From NCBI GenBank assembly GCA_947579665.1, contig OX388345.1, forward strand, positions 60,937,454 through 61,001,453: a stretch of 64,000 nucleotides of DNA. The letters run 5' to 3'. Source of the DNA: Sympetrum striolatum (taxonomy: Eukaryota > Arthropoda > Insecta > Odonata > Libellulidae). Each line of letters opens with the position of its first letter. Within the stretch, counting starts at the first letter, position 1. Shown here in pieces: positions 38,170-49,182 of the stretch. Under the pieces are notes generated by a model. It did not search any database. It was not told where the DNA came from and saw only the letters and a program-made list of their open reading frames with translations. A program made the position numbers and the translations under genes.

Positions 38170-38680
38170 TTTCGCGGGCGGGGCAATTTATCTACGCGGA
38201 ATTATCGTAAAAGTAAAAAAATGTCCCCTTCTTGAATTTACGACGCGCAAAGACCCTACGGAAAACAAACTCGTGGCGAAGACTAAGAATAACAACTCCC
38301 ACGCGCATTCCAGATTCCCAGCCTTCGCTGCACGACTATCTCTTCTTTTTGCCTTATATACATTCCTATATTTACTCACTGTTCGCATGGGGGTATCCTT
38401 TTTCCCTTCCTCCGTGCCAAATAGATCCTGCCGAAAGGCCCTCCAGATGTTATGCATCAACAACACAAACATTGGAAGCCTGGCAGCACTTTTGAAGGCG
38501 TGGAGAACAATTCCTGCTACAGGTTGAAAATGTTACGCAGGGAAAAGGGAAGATGCGGGGAACGTGTTACTAGTTATTGCATCAAACCCGTAACGGAGGG
38601 GAATATCGTGTTAGACACGGAGGAGGAAAAACATCCGCAGAAGGGCGTAGCAAACCTCGTTATTTAAGGGTGAGATACTC
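38170..38680. promoter_or_regulatory. GC-richer block with a GC box
   Basis: GGGCGGGGC at 38176-38184 is a full Sp/KLF-type GC box in an otherwise AT-rich neighbourhood. The following 500 bp are GC-richer and openly readable in four frames (up to 94 codons) without a recognised product. The block is a candidate promoter-proximal or enhancer element only. Confidence 0.25.
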
Positions 38681-39151
38681 TGACTCAGCTCTTAATTAGG
38701 GATGGCAGGGGTGACATTTCCTTTTTATCGCAAGCGTCAAATTTTCTATGTAATCGCGATTATCGTAGATATTGCTGGTAGATTATCAGAACTCGTTCAT
38801 GCTATAAATGTAACTGAATAAATACTTAACCATTGAATTCAATGTATGGGTCCAGTTATGTTTGCTGGCCTGTTGCGGAACCAAGCGTCTCGGGATAAAT
38901 TCTCACTTTCACTCAGCGTCTTAGAACCCTTCTAGGCAGCAGTGGAGGTGGTTCATGATGAAGTTTTTGCGTTTTTGCTTTTTGGCATGTGGAAACATTA
39001 CATTGCTTATATTTATACCGATTGTAAGGATGGTCCTGGATTATGCATCGACTGTTTTTTAGAATTAAATTATAACAAATTTAATTATTTAAAATTGAAC
39101 CTCTTTTGATTTTTTCGCAGATAGCTAATATTTTTTTACTACTGTGTAGTA

Positions 39152-39235
39152 CACTCCTGGCCAAAATTAACGCAGCAACTCCCTAGCGATCCTTACGGCC
39201 GGTACATAAAACAAATTTGTGTATTGCGGAGTTGC
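39152..39235 (+). repeat. Tc1/mariner-like terminal fragment
   Basis: CACTCCTGGCCAAAATTAACGC, with an immediately preceding TA dinucleotide, is a close match to the terminal inverted repeat pattern of Tc1/mariner elements (CACTGNTGGCCAAAATTA), which duplicate TA on insertion. No transposase frame or inverted partner end was found, so this is a solo end or a decayed element. Confidence 0.6.
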
Positions 39236-41283
39236 ATAACCAAACTCCCTCCAGACGCTGATGCCTCGAGTACAAGGCATGGTTAAAATTAGGTATAAAA
39301 ACTTCATTTTTCCTTTAAATAAATAAAAAAACAGTTAAAAATGTTAAAATAACTGAAAGTTATAAATTAAAGCAAAAGAAAAGAATCCACGTCCGGCATC
39401 GATTTGCTGAATATACAGTAGCATTAAGTGCACACACAGTACAAGGGTGTAACTACTTCTGAAGCTATCTATCCAGGATATTTAGAAGGAAATAGGGTTT
39501 TAATCTCAAAGAATAGGTAGGCTGAGACTTCCGTTTTGCTTATGAGTAGAAAACTTCTTTGTTTAAGGAAATCTACCCTGAATCAGTAATAAAGTAATAG
39601 ATTCGTTTATCCCTCTAGACTCTTTTACAGCAAATATTGACCGGAATAGAGCGGTTAATTCTAGTAAACAATCTTTTACATATTCTAGTCTATGTTTACA
39701 ATATTTTTCAATATCACAGGTATTTAATAATATATCACGGGAAAAATGTAATTGAAAAATTACGTCCTTAGGGGTATAAACCGTAGTTGAAATCAAAATG
39801 TAATATATTTCGCTTTAATATCCCAAATTTTTGTACTATATTAATAAAAATGTATTATTTGAAATTTTTCCTGGAAGTAAAAATCACGAGAATGGATTAA
39901 GTGACGCAGTATTATTCTCACTAGCAAAATAAAACAATCTCCTATGAATAGTTCATGTCTCAGGTATTTCCGGAGAGGAATTTTCATAAAGCTGGTAAAA
40001 CCTAAAAGAATTTCTGGTTTAAGAGGTCGTACGAATGCAAATTGAATATAAGTAGGTAGACCGAGTGGAAACGAAAAAATGTAAGTGGGAATTTCAAAGC
40101 CTTCTTTTGTTACGTCTCAGAGTAGTTTTTCAGCTTTGATCATCAAGTATTACTCGCATATCGATCCAAAATTTGAAAGCCTGTTATTTAAGAAATTAAA
40201 AGCTCATTTTTTCTTCTTTTCTAAATTTTCTCACAGTAAGTTTGTGCTTTGGGAAAAATTATTTTGGAGATTCATTAAGCCGTGAGCCAATACGTGGTGA
40301 GAGATGCAGATATGAGAGAAGAATGAGAGAAGTATACAATTTAATTGATTAAGAGAGATTTAAAACATTTAATCAGATAATGTGATGATCTATTTGTTGT
40401 TATTCACATTGTATACAGGAGACAACATCTAGAACCGATTAGAAAATAAATACCAGATTTGCCATCAATGAAAGAGAAATTGCCGTACACATAAAACAGA
40501 AAAAGTGGATAATGTATATCTTAAATTCTCCGTAAACTGTAAATAAAAATTCAAAAAGCTAAAATTAATGCACTTTCGATATGCATTTTTCTCTAATTCC
40601 CAAAGAATCTTTGAAAATATCTTTACTGTCCATCATTAACCTACGTAATTTCGATTCAGCCGGATATTCTTTGTTTCCCATCAACCATCCATCATCGAGA
40701 TCGTATATACTTGAAAAAATAATAATTTGGCTTCCAGTATGATGGCATGTTTTCCAGTAGAAAGAAGACTTTTTATGTTCTAGAATAAACGAAGTTAATC
40801 GTTTCCGTTTGATACTTGGTTTACTCGAACCATTTCACTGCTGGCAAAAAAATCTGTTTATCCCAAAAATTCGAGCGCTATTCAGCAAAGAGGCAATGGA
40901 TAAAAAAATTGTGATTCTGATTTAAACTTCCTAAGAATAACCACATCGTTAAAATATATCCATCGGGGAAAATGAAAAATAAAAACTTAATTTTCTCCTT
41001 TTGTATAAATAAAAAATCGAGCAACAGAGTTACTATGAATGAAAAATCTTGCATTCTTTACTATGTATTCATAATGCAAAATTAAAAACAGTTGGCATAC
41101 TTTGTTTAATAATTATTAAATATTGTACTGATAATTTCATGTATTTTATATTGCTACATTCTCTATTCTTGAATAATAATTATTATATATTGTATAGTGT
41201 CAATAGTTTATTGGCATTATTATTAAATTACTTAATATACATTTATATCACCAGCTTTCAAACTTACTGCGGCAGAAGATAAG
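39236..41283. other. AT-rich intergenic DNA
   Basis: Nothing recognisable. Confidence 0.5.
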
Positions 41284-41300
41284 TAAATAAATAAATAAAT
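41284..41300. repeat. Short (AAAT)n microsatellite
   Basis: Four or so AAAT units. It follows a GCGGCAGAAGATAAG phrase and could be the tail of a LINE or SINE, but the body is not identifiable. Confidence 0.6.
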
Positions 41301-41649
41301 ATATGTTTATCAAGAATTGATGAGATGGAGTAATGAGTAATTACATGGCGTATGTGGATATTAGAACCACAGGACATGTGGACGAAGCCATTACTTCATA
41401 ACACTCCAAAACACTAAGGGATCAGTATTATCAAGGACCCACAGCGGAATAAGTTACCGCACCGAGTGGTCCATTCCCCAACAGCATCTTCCCAAGGTTA
41501 TCTCAAAAACTCCGACGCAAAAGTGGTGCACGTGCTTGGCTTCCAATCTGAGGTCGCTGGGGCATCGGTGTTTGTGTCAGACTCCGTCGTAATATACTCG
41601 ATATAATTGTCCCGAGAGCCGCTTTCCGAGTATAAATAAATGAATGACT

Positions 41650-42070
41650 AAAAGAAGCACTCCAGATGGGAATCTCGCGAAATTACGCGGTGGTGCGCCT
41701 ATGTTATTCCCTGAGGCTAGGAATCGATATCTAGCGAGACGTGAGAGAGCATGTTCGTACTCGTAAGAGCGGTAGTTCGCGGAATTCTACGACCTTCGCA
41801 TCTTCACCTAGGAGGCCTTTTGGGGGAATTCCCTGGCCGCAAGCGGAATAACAAATTCCCGAAATTTCTGGAGACCCAGGGGGTAACTTTTTCCAACTAA
41901 TAAATTCATTCGTTTAATATCCTCTTTCGGATGCCAAGTCTTTATCGGAAAAGGCGCAAACGAGGCCAGGGTTCCGCTTTGATGTTTCCTACGATGGAAC
42001 CAGTCTGGAAGTCTATATGAATCGCCCTTCCTGAAGCTAATAAAAAGATTGTTCTGCGATAGGATTCCAA
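41650..42070. promoter_or_regulatory. GC-richer block with a palindromic NF-kB/Dorsal site
   Basis: GGGAATTCCC at 41824-41833 is a perfect palindromic kappa-B site (GGGRNYYYCC). It sits within a block that is GC-richer than its flanks. Family knowledge links this motif to Dorsal/Dif/Relish in insects. A single site gives only weak support for function. Confidence 0.25.
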
Positions 42071-44144
42071 GCGGTTAGAGTGAATTTGCCGATTCCATTC
42101 TCTATACTTTCACACAAACTTGATTTTTGTTTCCACTTAAAAAATAATTATGTTTTCAAATTTCTCGTAAGTTCAATATACAAGTCTTTGTTAAAGTAGA
42201 ATGAATATATGAGGCCCACCTGAGGTTTTAGACCGGCCCGACAACCATTACCTTAGGTTTTTTAAATCTACTCCAAAAGTTTTACTCTCTATCTGTATTC
42301 AATTACCATTACTTATGTTTTAAATATAATTGACTAAATGTTTGACGGAAGTTGATACTTTTTAGTCTCTATCTCGCTTAAATGAAGACCTTAAAAACAA
42401 TCTTTTAGAAGTTCTTTAGATATAATTTTCATCACAGAAGAGTACATTCTTAGGTATCAAAATGTATTGAAAGGCTTATGGAATCAAAATCCACTGATTT
42501 GTCCTCAAGTTCATGGTAGATATCTATCATAAGAGATAAAGGAGGAAGAAAACTTCGAAACAGAGGTGGTGTGGTTAAAGTTCTATAGTAACGTAGAAAC
42601 ATCACTTTAATAAGGCGACGACTGTTCGATTAATTTATAATGTTAATTTTTTATTGCGAAGTTATTTTGCGTTTATATGAAGATGTTTGCTAACGTGAAA
42701 AAGAAAATAAAAAGGGGGAAGGGAATAATCTTGAAATGTTATTTAAATCTCAAAATTTACTTGGCGCCATAAAACATTTATGGTTCCTACTAGAAAAAGC
42801 TATAAGATTTGTCATAAATTAAATATTAAGAGTTAAGTTATTTCAAACCTCTGAAAGTCACTTTCGGGAAGTAGGTTTTCCCAGGACTGAATGGTAAAGT
42901 AGTCTATGTTCAGAATCAAGAGGCTGGATGTTTGTAAATAAACAGGGAAGCGGCGATTTCTCAAGTGGTCTCTACGGATCACTGAGGGAACTTCTGCAGA
43001 TTTAAGGGCCTTGCGAAATAAATTTGTTGGGAAATCACTCACTCAAAATATCCCCAAAGGAACGGAATTCAGAGAAAAGGAATTAGACCGAAGGCATTAG
43101 GAAGATCTGGGACATAGTAGCATCTGGGGACGCCGAGAAAGCAGGTCCACCACATGTCCGTCTTTATGATACATTGCGGTGTCTAAATTTTCCTTTGAAA
43201 ATATCTAGGCTCACCACAGAAAGCATTGGTTTTAGAAGCATTTACAGTGACATATAACCGAAAGTCTGACAGTGTAAATAAAAAGGGTAAAAATATTTCT
43301 CCCTGCAGTATAACTAACGAGATCTGCCTCAGAATGGCAAAGACGTATATACTCATAGTTTGTCTTCTCTTATGTAATATTCCATTATCACGAAGAGTTA
43401 CTCCTTGTAGGATATTGAAATTTCCTATGACAGTTTTTAAATTAGTTAATTATCCTAATTCCATTTAGAGGTTAACACTAAACGTCTTCTCTTCTGTCAA
43501 ACTCATAGCCATTTTAAATACAATACTTGATTGAAATTAATTTTTAAAAAAGCTTGAGAAAATGTTACGAGTATCCACAGCAGGAAAAATACCAATATGA
43601 AAAGTATTGTAAATAACCTGCGCAAACTTATCGATAGCAATACCTAAAAACATGAGACATCCTAAGCTAGTTGTCAACTCTTTCTCAGTAATGCAAAAGT
43701 GATTTTTTCTATAACTTTCAACGAAATAATTCGTAAAATAAGGCTAAAATGAAAACATTTCCCATAATGAATGTGAATAATAAGAGTTCTGTTGAAGAGA
43801 GTTTTTAGTTCAGTTACACAAAGTTTGCTGCATTAAGTGAGTTGATAAATATATTGAGTTAATCAAGAGTGAAATGAAATTAAAAAATAAATAACAATCC
43901 TTTTGAGAGAATTTACTATTTACTAAAAAATAAATCACGATACTCACCACCCAAAACAAAATCAAATTAATATTTTTATATTTGCAAAATATATTTCGCG
44001 TGATAGGGACAATTAGAAAAACCATGAATGGAATTTACTTTGCTTGGAAGTAAATAAAATTAAATATATATGGTTTCAAGACATTTCCCAGATATAATGC
44101 AACAATTATCTCTGTAATCATTCTCTATGAACTTCGCACTTTTT
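42071..44144. other. AT-rich intergenic DNA
   Basis: No gene or named repeat seen. Confidence 0.5.
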
Positions 44145-44269
44145 TACTTTCTCCATATACGAAGTATAGAGAAAGTATTGTTTTCATGAAAAAAATCGAC
44201 TTCGAGATTTCAACGGAAATACATGTTTTGGGGTCCCTAGAACACGTTTTGACCATTTTCGGAATGATG

Positions 44270-44274
44270 TCTGT

Positions 44275-44367
<93 letters not shown>

Positions 44368-44373
44368 TGTGTG
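44270..44373. repeat. (GT)n microsatellite, about 100 bp
   Basis: An almost pure GT/TG run with two TATG interruptions. It creates spurious His-Thr or Val-Cys open frames in both strands that should not be annotated. It lies inside the DNA element, just upstream of the 317-bp repeat units. Confidence 0.97.
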
Positions 44374-44376
44374 ACA

Positions 44377-45021
44377 GTGGGCGCTCTAACTTGAAAAATA
44401 TTAGTCGTATCAATACCAAAATTCATGTATAGTACTGTGGTGTGTGCTGTCAGAGTTGATTAGGTTTTCAAGTAAATCGGTAAACCGGAAGTCGAGCTTC
44501 ATTCATCAAAGCTCATTTCCGGTTTTCAAAATATCTCCATAAATATGATATATAGGTATATTTTTTTCCCAATAAAAGTTTTAGATAATGTGTTTTACTA
44601 TAACTTTTGTATTTAACATATTTTTGCATTACCGGTTGATTGGGAGTTATTCGTGAAATACTGATAAACCGGAAGTAGCTGATTATGTACTTTGTGGGCG
44701 CTCTAACATGAAAACTATTACTCGGATCAACACCAAATTTCATATATAGTATTTTGGTTAGTGTCGTTAGAGTTGATTAGTTTTTGGGATAAATCGGTTA
44801 ACCGGAAGTCCAGCTTCATTCATCAAAGCTCATTTCCGGTTTTCAAAATATCTCCATAAATATTATATTTAGGTATAAACTATTAATGATAAAAGTTTTA
44901 GAAAATAATATTTACTATAAATTTTGTAAAAAACATATTTTTGTATCACTGATTGTGTAGGAGTTATTTGTGAAATACTGATAAACCGGAAGTTGCTGAT
45001 TATGTACGTTGTGGGCGCTCT
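44377..45021 (+). repeat. Two 317-bp tandem units plus the start of a third
   Basis: The phrase GTGGGCGCTCT starts at 44377, 44694 and 45011, giving exactly 317 bp twice. Units share long matching segments (for example CAGCTTCATTCATCAAAGC-like text and CTCATTTCCGGTTTTC) with scattered substitutions. Each unit contains two perfect ACCGGAAGT motifs (44484, 44668, 44801, 44985). Confidence 0.9.
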
Positions 45022-45209
45022 GGGAGCTGGGGCGAAAGGCCATTTCATCGTTTTTCAGCGAACATGTCCCCAAAAACATTATTTATAGTGTTTTTGACGT
45101 AAAAAATAATATGATATAAATTAAACATTCCTCTTCCAAGTTTATATGGAATATAGAGTTCGAAATTACTGTCGTATATAAATATTTACATCTTATATAT
45201 GGAGAAAGT

Positions 45210-46218
45210 CATGTGCTGGCCACATCAGATTTTTATTATAAAAAAGCAGTATTTTCTGCTGCACTTCCTTCGAAATTCTCAGCCAGCAAATGAGGACGTG
45301 GAGAGGTGAGAACGCACTTTTAATTGTCCCAAGAGTTTCCCTCGCAAGAACTTGAACGTTAAACAAGCAAGACCTTGAAAGTGCAAGATAATGAGAGTTA
45401 AGATTCGTTAACGGACAAGGATACTCACACCCAAACATGTGCTTCCGAAAAACAAACAGAAAGAGTTTGCTTTTGGGATTAAAATTATCAGGATGCTACG
45501 CAAGAACGAAAGATAAAGAGGCCTTCTTCTGAATGCGTGGAAATTTTCTCATTTCATTTATGTTTTTCTCGGAAAAATTGATTGTTTTCTTTTCCGAGAT
45601 TCTGCGTGTGAATGACAAGCTGTGTTTCATACAATAGAGAATTCGCCCCACAAAGTTCTCTTTCTTCAAAGCAGCCACTTCAATACACACTTTATTTCAA
45701 TTCTGTAAATGTTATTGGAATAGACAGCACGGTATAAGGGATCCTTCCCCTAAAATAATATATTTTCTTACTTTTTAAATATACAATATGCCTATCCGAA
45801 GGTTGAGTTCAATACTTTGATCAAACATATAAGTAAAAGATCCTATTTTTAGAGGATGAAGTCGAAAAATAAATAATCCAAACAGAGCAATCAGGATTAT
45901 CTTTGCCATATCCTTAATTGTTTTGATTTATCAGTGGTGTAGGACAAAATTCACAAAATCCAAAAAGAGTACGAAACCTTTCATTGACATGAAATTTAGT
46001 GAGATATGCGAGTCCAAAAGGATGTAAGTGAATCTTTTAGAGAGGTATTTTACGTTTAGATATGATTTCATCTGAAATCCTTTACGCCTAATTAATCGTC
46101 ACTATCAATTTTTACCAAGCAAATCAAATAATAAAGAATTTAGTAAAATCAAGAATGAATAATATTTTGGCTAAATTTAGTGATACCAATCGAAGTAGCC
46201 TTAACTTGGTGGACTCGG
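45210..46218. other. Intergenic DNA
   Basis: No gene or repeat recognised. Confidence 0.5.
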
Positions 46219-46356
46219 TAATCGGGATCATATTAAATAAAGATTTGTGTATGTAAAAATGTGCCAGATGATGAGCGGTTAGCTCGAAACCGGTCGCACA
46301 TTAAAGTTTGTTTGTTTTGTAGAATTTTGAATTTTTATTTAATATGATCCCGATTA
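46219..46356 (+). mobile_element. Compact 138-bp hairpin-family element, copy E
   Basis: Perfect 23-bp terminal inverted repeats (46219-46241 and 46334-46356) enclose a single family core on the plus strand. The core is not part of a full palindrome here, so it can fold alone. Stem AATGTGC/GCACATT (46258-46264 with 46296-46302) closes CAGATGAT, a GAGC/GCTC stem with a GGTTA loop, and GAAACCGGTC. Laid on hammerhead numbering, all positions fit except A for U4 and one extra U after A9. The element has no coding capacity. Confidence 0.8.
46258..46302 (+). ncRNA. Hammerhead-ribozyme-like core (candidate)
   Basis: Stem I is 7 bp. The conserved box reads C(46265)-A-G-A-U-G-A(46271), followed by an extra U at 46272. 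Stem II is 46273-46276 with 46282-46285. G12-A13-A14-A15.1 is 46286-46289. ACCGGU (46289-46294) is a self-complementary minimal stem III, C17 is 46295, and the predicted cleavage is between 46295 and 46296. Natural minimal hammerheads with tiny stem III are known to act as dimers, and an extra residue after A9 occurs in at least one viroid hammerhead. The U4-to-A change would be expected to impair this particular copy. Confidence 0.4.
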
Positions 46357-46739
46357 GTGATATCAAGTAGAATTTCCTATTTTTTCTTAGATATTTTCTT
46401 GTTATTTATCACTGTTTTTTGTCTGTCTTACCATAAGTATTAATTGTTACCACAAAAATCAACTAATGAACAATATATTTCTAGCAATTTTATTTTTTAA
46501 AATTTTGATGAGCACTTTTTATTCTAGAAAAACAATTTCTAGCATTGTTTCCACAACTACTAAAGGAAAAGGTACAACTCCGTGAGAAAGTATCATATTG
46601 GTAATTAATTTAAATTTCCTAGTCTGTTAGTCGTGATTTTTTAAGGATGTACTTTCTGAATGTCAATGCTTCAACTAAAGGGATTACTTAAGCGTGCATT
46701 CTCTTAAACCTGACACATTAGCGCTAAACACTGAGATTC

Positions 46740-48540
46740 TTACCGTATTTCTTTTGTGAGTGGCGAGACGACTCCCTTCAAACGCCGCCTTGACAGGAGT
46801 CCTCTTTCTCCTCCACTCCGGAGACCGCCGAAGGTAGAGGCGAAAAAATTCGAAATGTCGTCGAGAGAGCTTCTAACAACCCTCCTCTCCTCTTAGGGGA
46901 GGACAACTCTGTCATCAGGTGGAGATATCACCGTCCGTGAAGGGGTCGGCACGCTTTTCTCCCGCTGCTTCCTAATTAACTCTTCTCCGCGGAAAAAAAA
47001 ACCCCTCGACTTCCCATCAACACCAATCGGCGGAACGAGATCGCGCACTTCTCTCCACTCGCGTCTCCTTTTCCGAAACAGAATATTTCCTTGGAGTCTG
47101 TGGAGACCGGTTGATTGCGTTTTCACCGCTGCTTCACAATGACAGCGGAAGAATTTTTTTCCTTCGTCAGGGGATACGTATCAAGGGAGAAACCCCTTCC
47201 GGGAAAGCGAATGGTACTATTGTTGCGTAACTGTCTTGGGGAAGAAAGCGTCAATCTTTTGTGGTCACGCTGGTGGAAATAGGGTGTCCCAGGGCAGCAT
47301 CAACAGTCCCTGAAAGGCTTCCCAGAAGCTCGTCGGGGAAACTTTTCTTTCTTCAGGGAAAATGACGTATGTCCACCGGCGATGTGCCGCGGCGTGCGGA
47401 AACTGACATTGGCCCTTTTTAATCAAGGTCAGACATGTTTGTTTTTGTTTACGGCTCCATTTTTTCCTCCGCTTTGGGTCCCAATTCAGCCTTTTAAGTT
47501 ACATTTTTAGGTTGGTGGATTAATTTTGTTGATCGCGAACGACTACGGAACGGCACTGACCGGATCGACGGGCACTGATACCTTCACCGGAAAAGATGTG
47601 CGCCCACTCATGGGGGTTCTCGGAAGTGAACCTACCCTTTTCCCCCAAATTCCGTCTCGTCCGAGTCTACCGTTCAATGTCTACTCCCTTGCCATCGGAC
47701 GAAGCTTTAGGGACACTGACCACTTTGGTGGGAACACACCTCACGGCAGCGTAAAGCGACATTTAAATTTGCGAACTTGGGAAGAATTTCAAAAGTTTGT
47801 AAAGTCCTAATTCAGCCTCAGACAAGGCTGGGATGGGGTATCTGGGCTGCTGATTTTGACGACAGTGGTAATTAGTGAGGTTTGACAAATGGGGTACGGG
47901 AATCCTTATACTGCACGTTAAAACGAGTTACGGCTGGGGTGCCTCCGACGCTCTTCACCAAACTACGCGCCGCAGACGACTGAGAATCCTCTCGTAGAGC
48001 CCGAGCTCCCCTCCGCCGCCGCTGACCCCACTCCTCCAGCGGAGGCGGCCAATGGGAACCCGCGGATCCGCTGCCTCCCTCACTTTCCCACCTCCTTAAC
48101 AATGCCAACTTTATCCTCTTCTCCTGTCCAAACCGTTTCCCCGGAAAGCAAAGAGTAAGACTCCCGACGCCGTAATTCCGAGGCTCGGAGTAATTACCGT
48201 AACGAGCCGTGTGATCGCGCCCCCGATTTCGCAAAGCGAAGAGCACGCAGTCGGGATTTATTTATCGAATTGCATCACCCGAGGTTTCCGTCTCTCTATT
48301 TTTCCACTCCGATTCGGCTTATTTGTGCGCTTTTTGTCCCCGACCGCGTCTATTCGCGCAGGGGATTCAGGGAACGACTTCTGTCGTTTACAAGGGAATT
48401 AGGTGTCCTGCAGTGCTTGCGGAACATGTTGCACGTGTAGCGCTGCGGTTTTCAGGAATTCACGGGGATTATAGAATACGCTCGGTATATTTACTCGTAA
48501 ATATAAAATCTAGCTGGCGCGGATTATGATATAGGTCATG
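46740..48540. promoter_or_regulatory. Main GC/CpG-rich interval of the window
   Basis: About 1.8 kb of markedly GC- and CpG-richer DNA. It includes the longest minus-strand frame (47872-48246, 124 codons, Arg/Gly/Ser-rich, no domain recognised) and plus/minus frames at 47526-47810 and 46893-47126. Motifs include TCAAGGTCA (47423-47431), a perfect FTZ-F1/SF-1 type nuclear-receptor site, and forkhead-type TGTTTGT (47436-47442) and TGTTTAC (47446-47452) close by. On the minus strand a donor-like ACG/GTAAGAA lies at the edge near 46740. It could be a promoter or noncoding first exon region. No coding gene is supported. Confidence 0.35.
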
Positions 48541-49132
48541 CTATACTCTATTAGTAGTTGTAGACAGCTAAACAATCCCGAGTACTTGAGTCATTGTTAT
48601 TTCTTTGTATTGGAAACGGATTAATGGAAAGAACTGTTTCATTAGACTGAAGTTCGTCTAACACGGTCATTATTTATTCCGTGGTTAGAATTGAAAATAT
48701 AAACGAAATTCCGCCAGGAAACTAAAATATAAACATTAACTTCATTTGCAAAGGGCTTTCGTTGCTCCTATATGGATCAAAGATCGATTAAAATATGAGT
48801 GATGCAGTGCAGAGAATAATATATTTTGGAATTTGGTGAACTAAAAAACGAAATGAAATAACAAGTCTTTCCAATAGTATTAAAAAATTCATAGGATAGT
48901 TCACACGCAACTGAAAGTTTTAGGAGTGGAGAACCCTTTTCTATAGGTAGGCCCCATGTACTATCCAGTCACTTTGGAAACTAATAGCTGATTAGATTTA
49001 TCCAAAAGGCTGCTCGTGAGTATTGAATTGCCTACATTCGTTCATTTCAACTTTGAAACTAAAAAAAGAAAAAGAGCCTAAGTGAAATAAACCAAAATTC
49101 ATTTTTCCTTGATAGACCGAACGAAATGGCAA
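48541..49132. other. AT-rich intergenic DNA
   Basis: Nothing recognisable. Confidence 0.5.
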
Positions 49133-49182
49133 AAAAGGGAGGGAAAGAGGAAGGAGGGATGGAGGAGGGAGGAAGAGGAGGT
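49133..49182 (+). repeat. Pure purine tract (GGA/GGGA-rich)
   Basis: About 50 bp that is almost entirely A and G, with repeated GGAGG, GGGAGG and AGAGGAGG phrases. It has triplex (H-DNA) potential. The G runs do not meet the strict G3+N1-7 quadruplex rule because two loops exceed 7. Confidence 0.85.

Larger units (their letters stand above)
44145..45209 (+). mobile_element. Non-autonomous DNA element with short terminal inverted repeats
   Basis: The left end ACTTTCTCCATATA (44146-44159) is the exact reverse complement of the right end at 45196-45209. The left end also folds on itself (TACTTTCTCCATATAC against 44164-44177). Inside are a long (GT)n tract and two tandem 317-bp units. No transposase is present. 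The left-end phrase (ATACGAAGTATAGAGAAAGTATTG, then GACTTCGAGATTTC) resembles a repeat I believe is widespread in arthropod genomes, but I cannot assign the superfamily. No target-site duplication is obvious. Confidence 0.65.

Noticed and set aside
44184..44426. Open frames encoding long His-Thr or Val-Cys runs
   Set aside because: They are direct translations of the (GT)n microsatellite inside a transposon, not proteins.
47872..48246. 124-codon minus-strand frame
   Set aside because: Arg/Gly/Ser-rich and compositionally driven, with no domain. Kept only as part of the CpG-rich interval.
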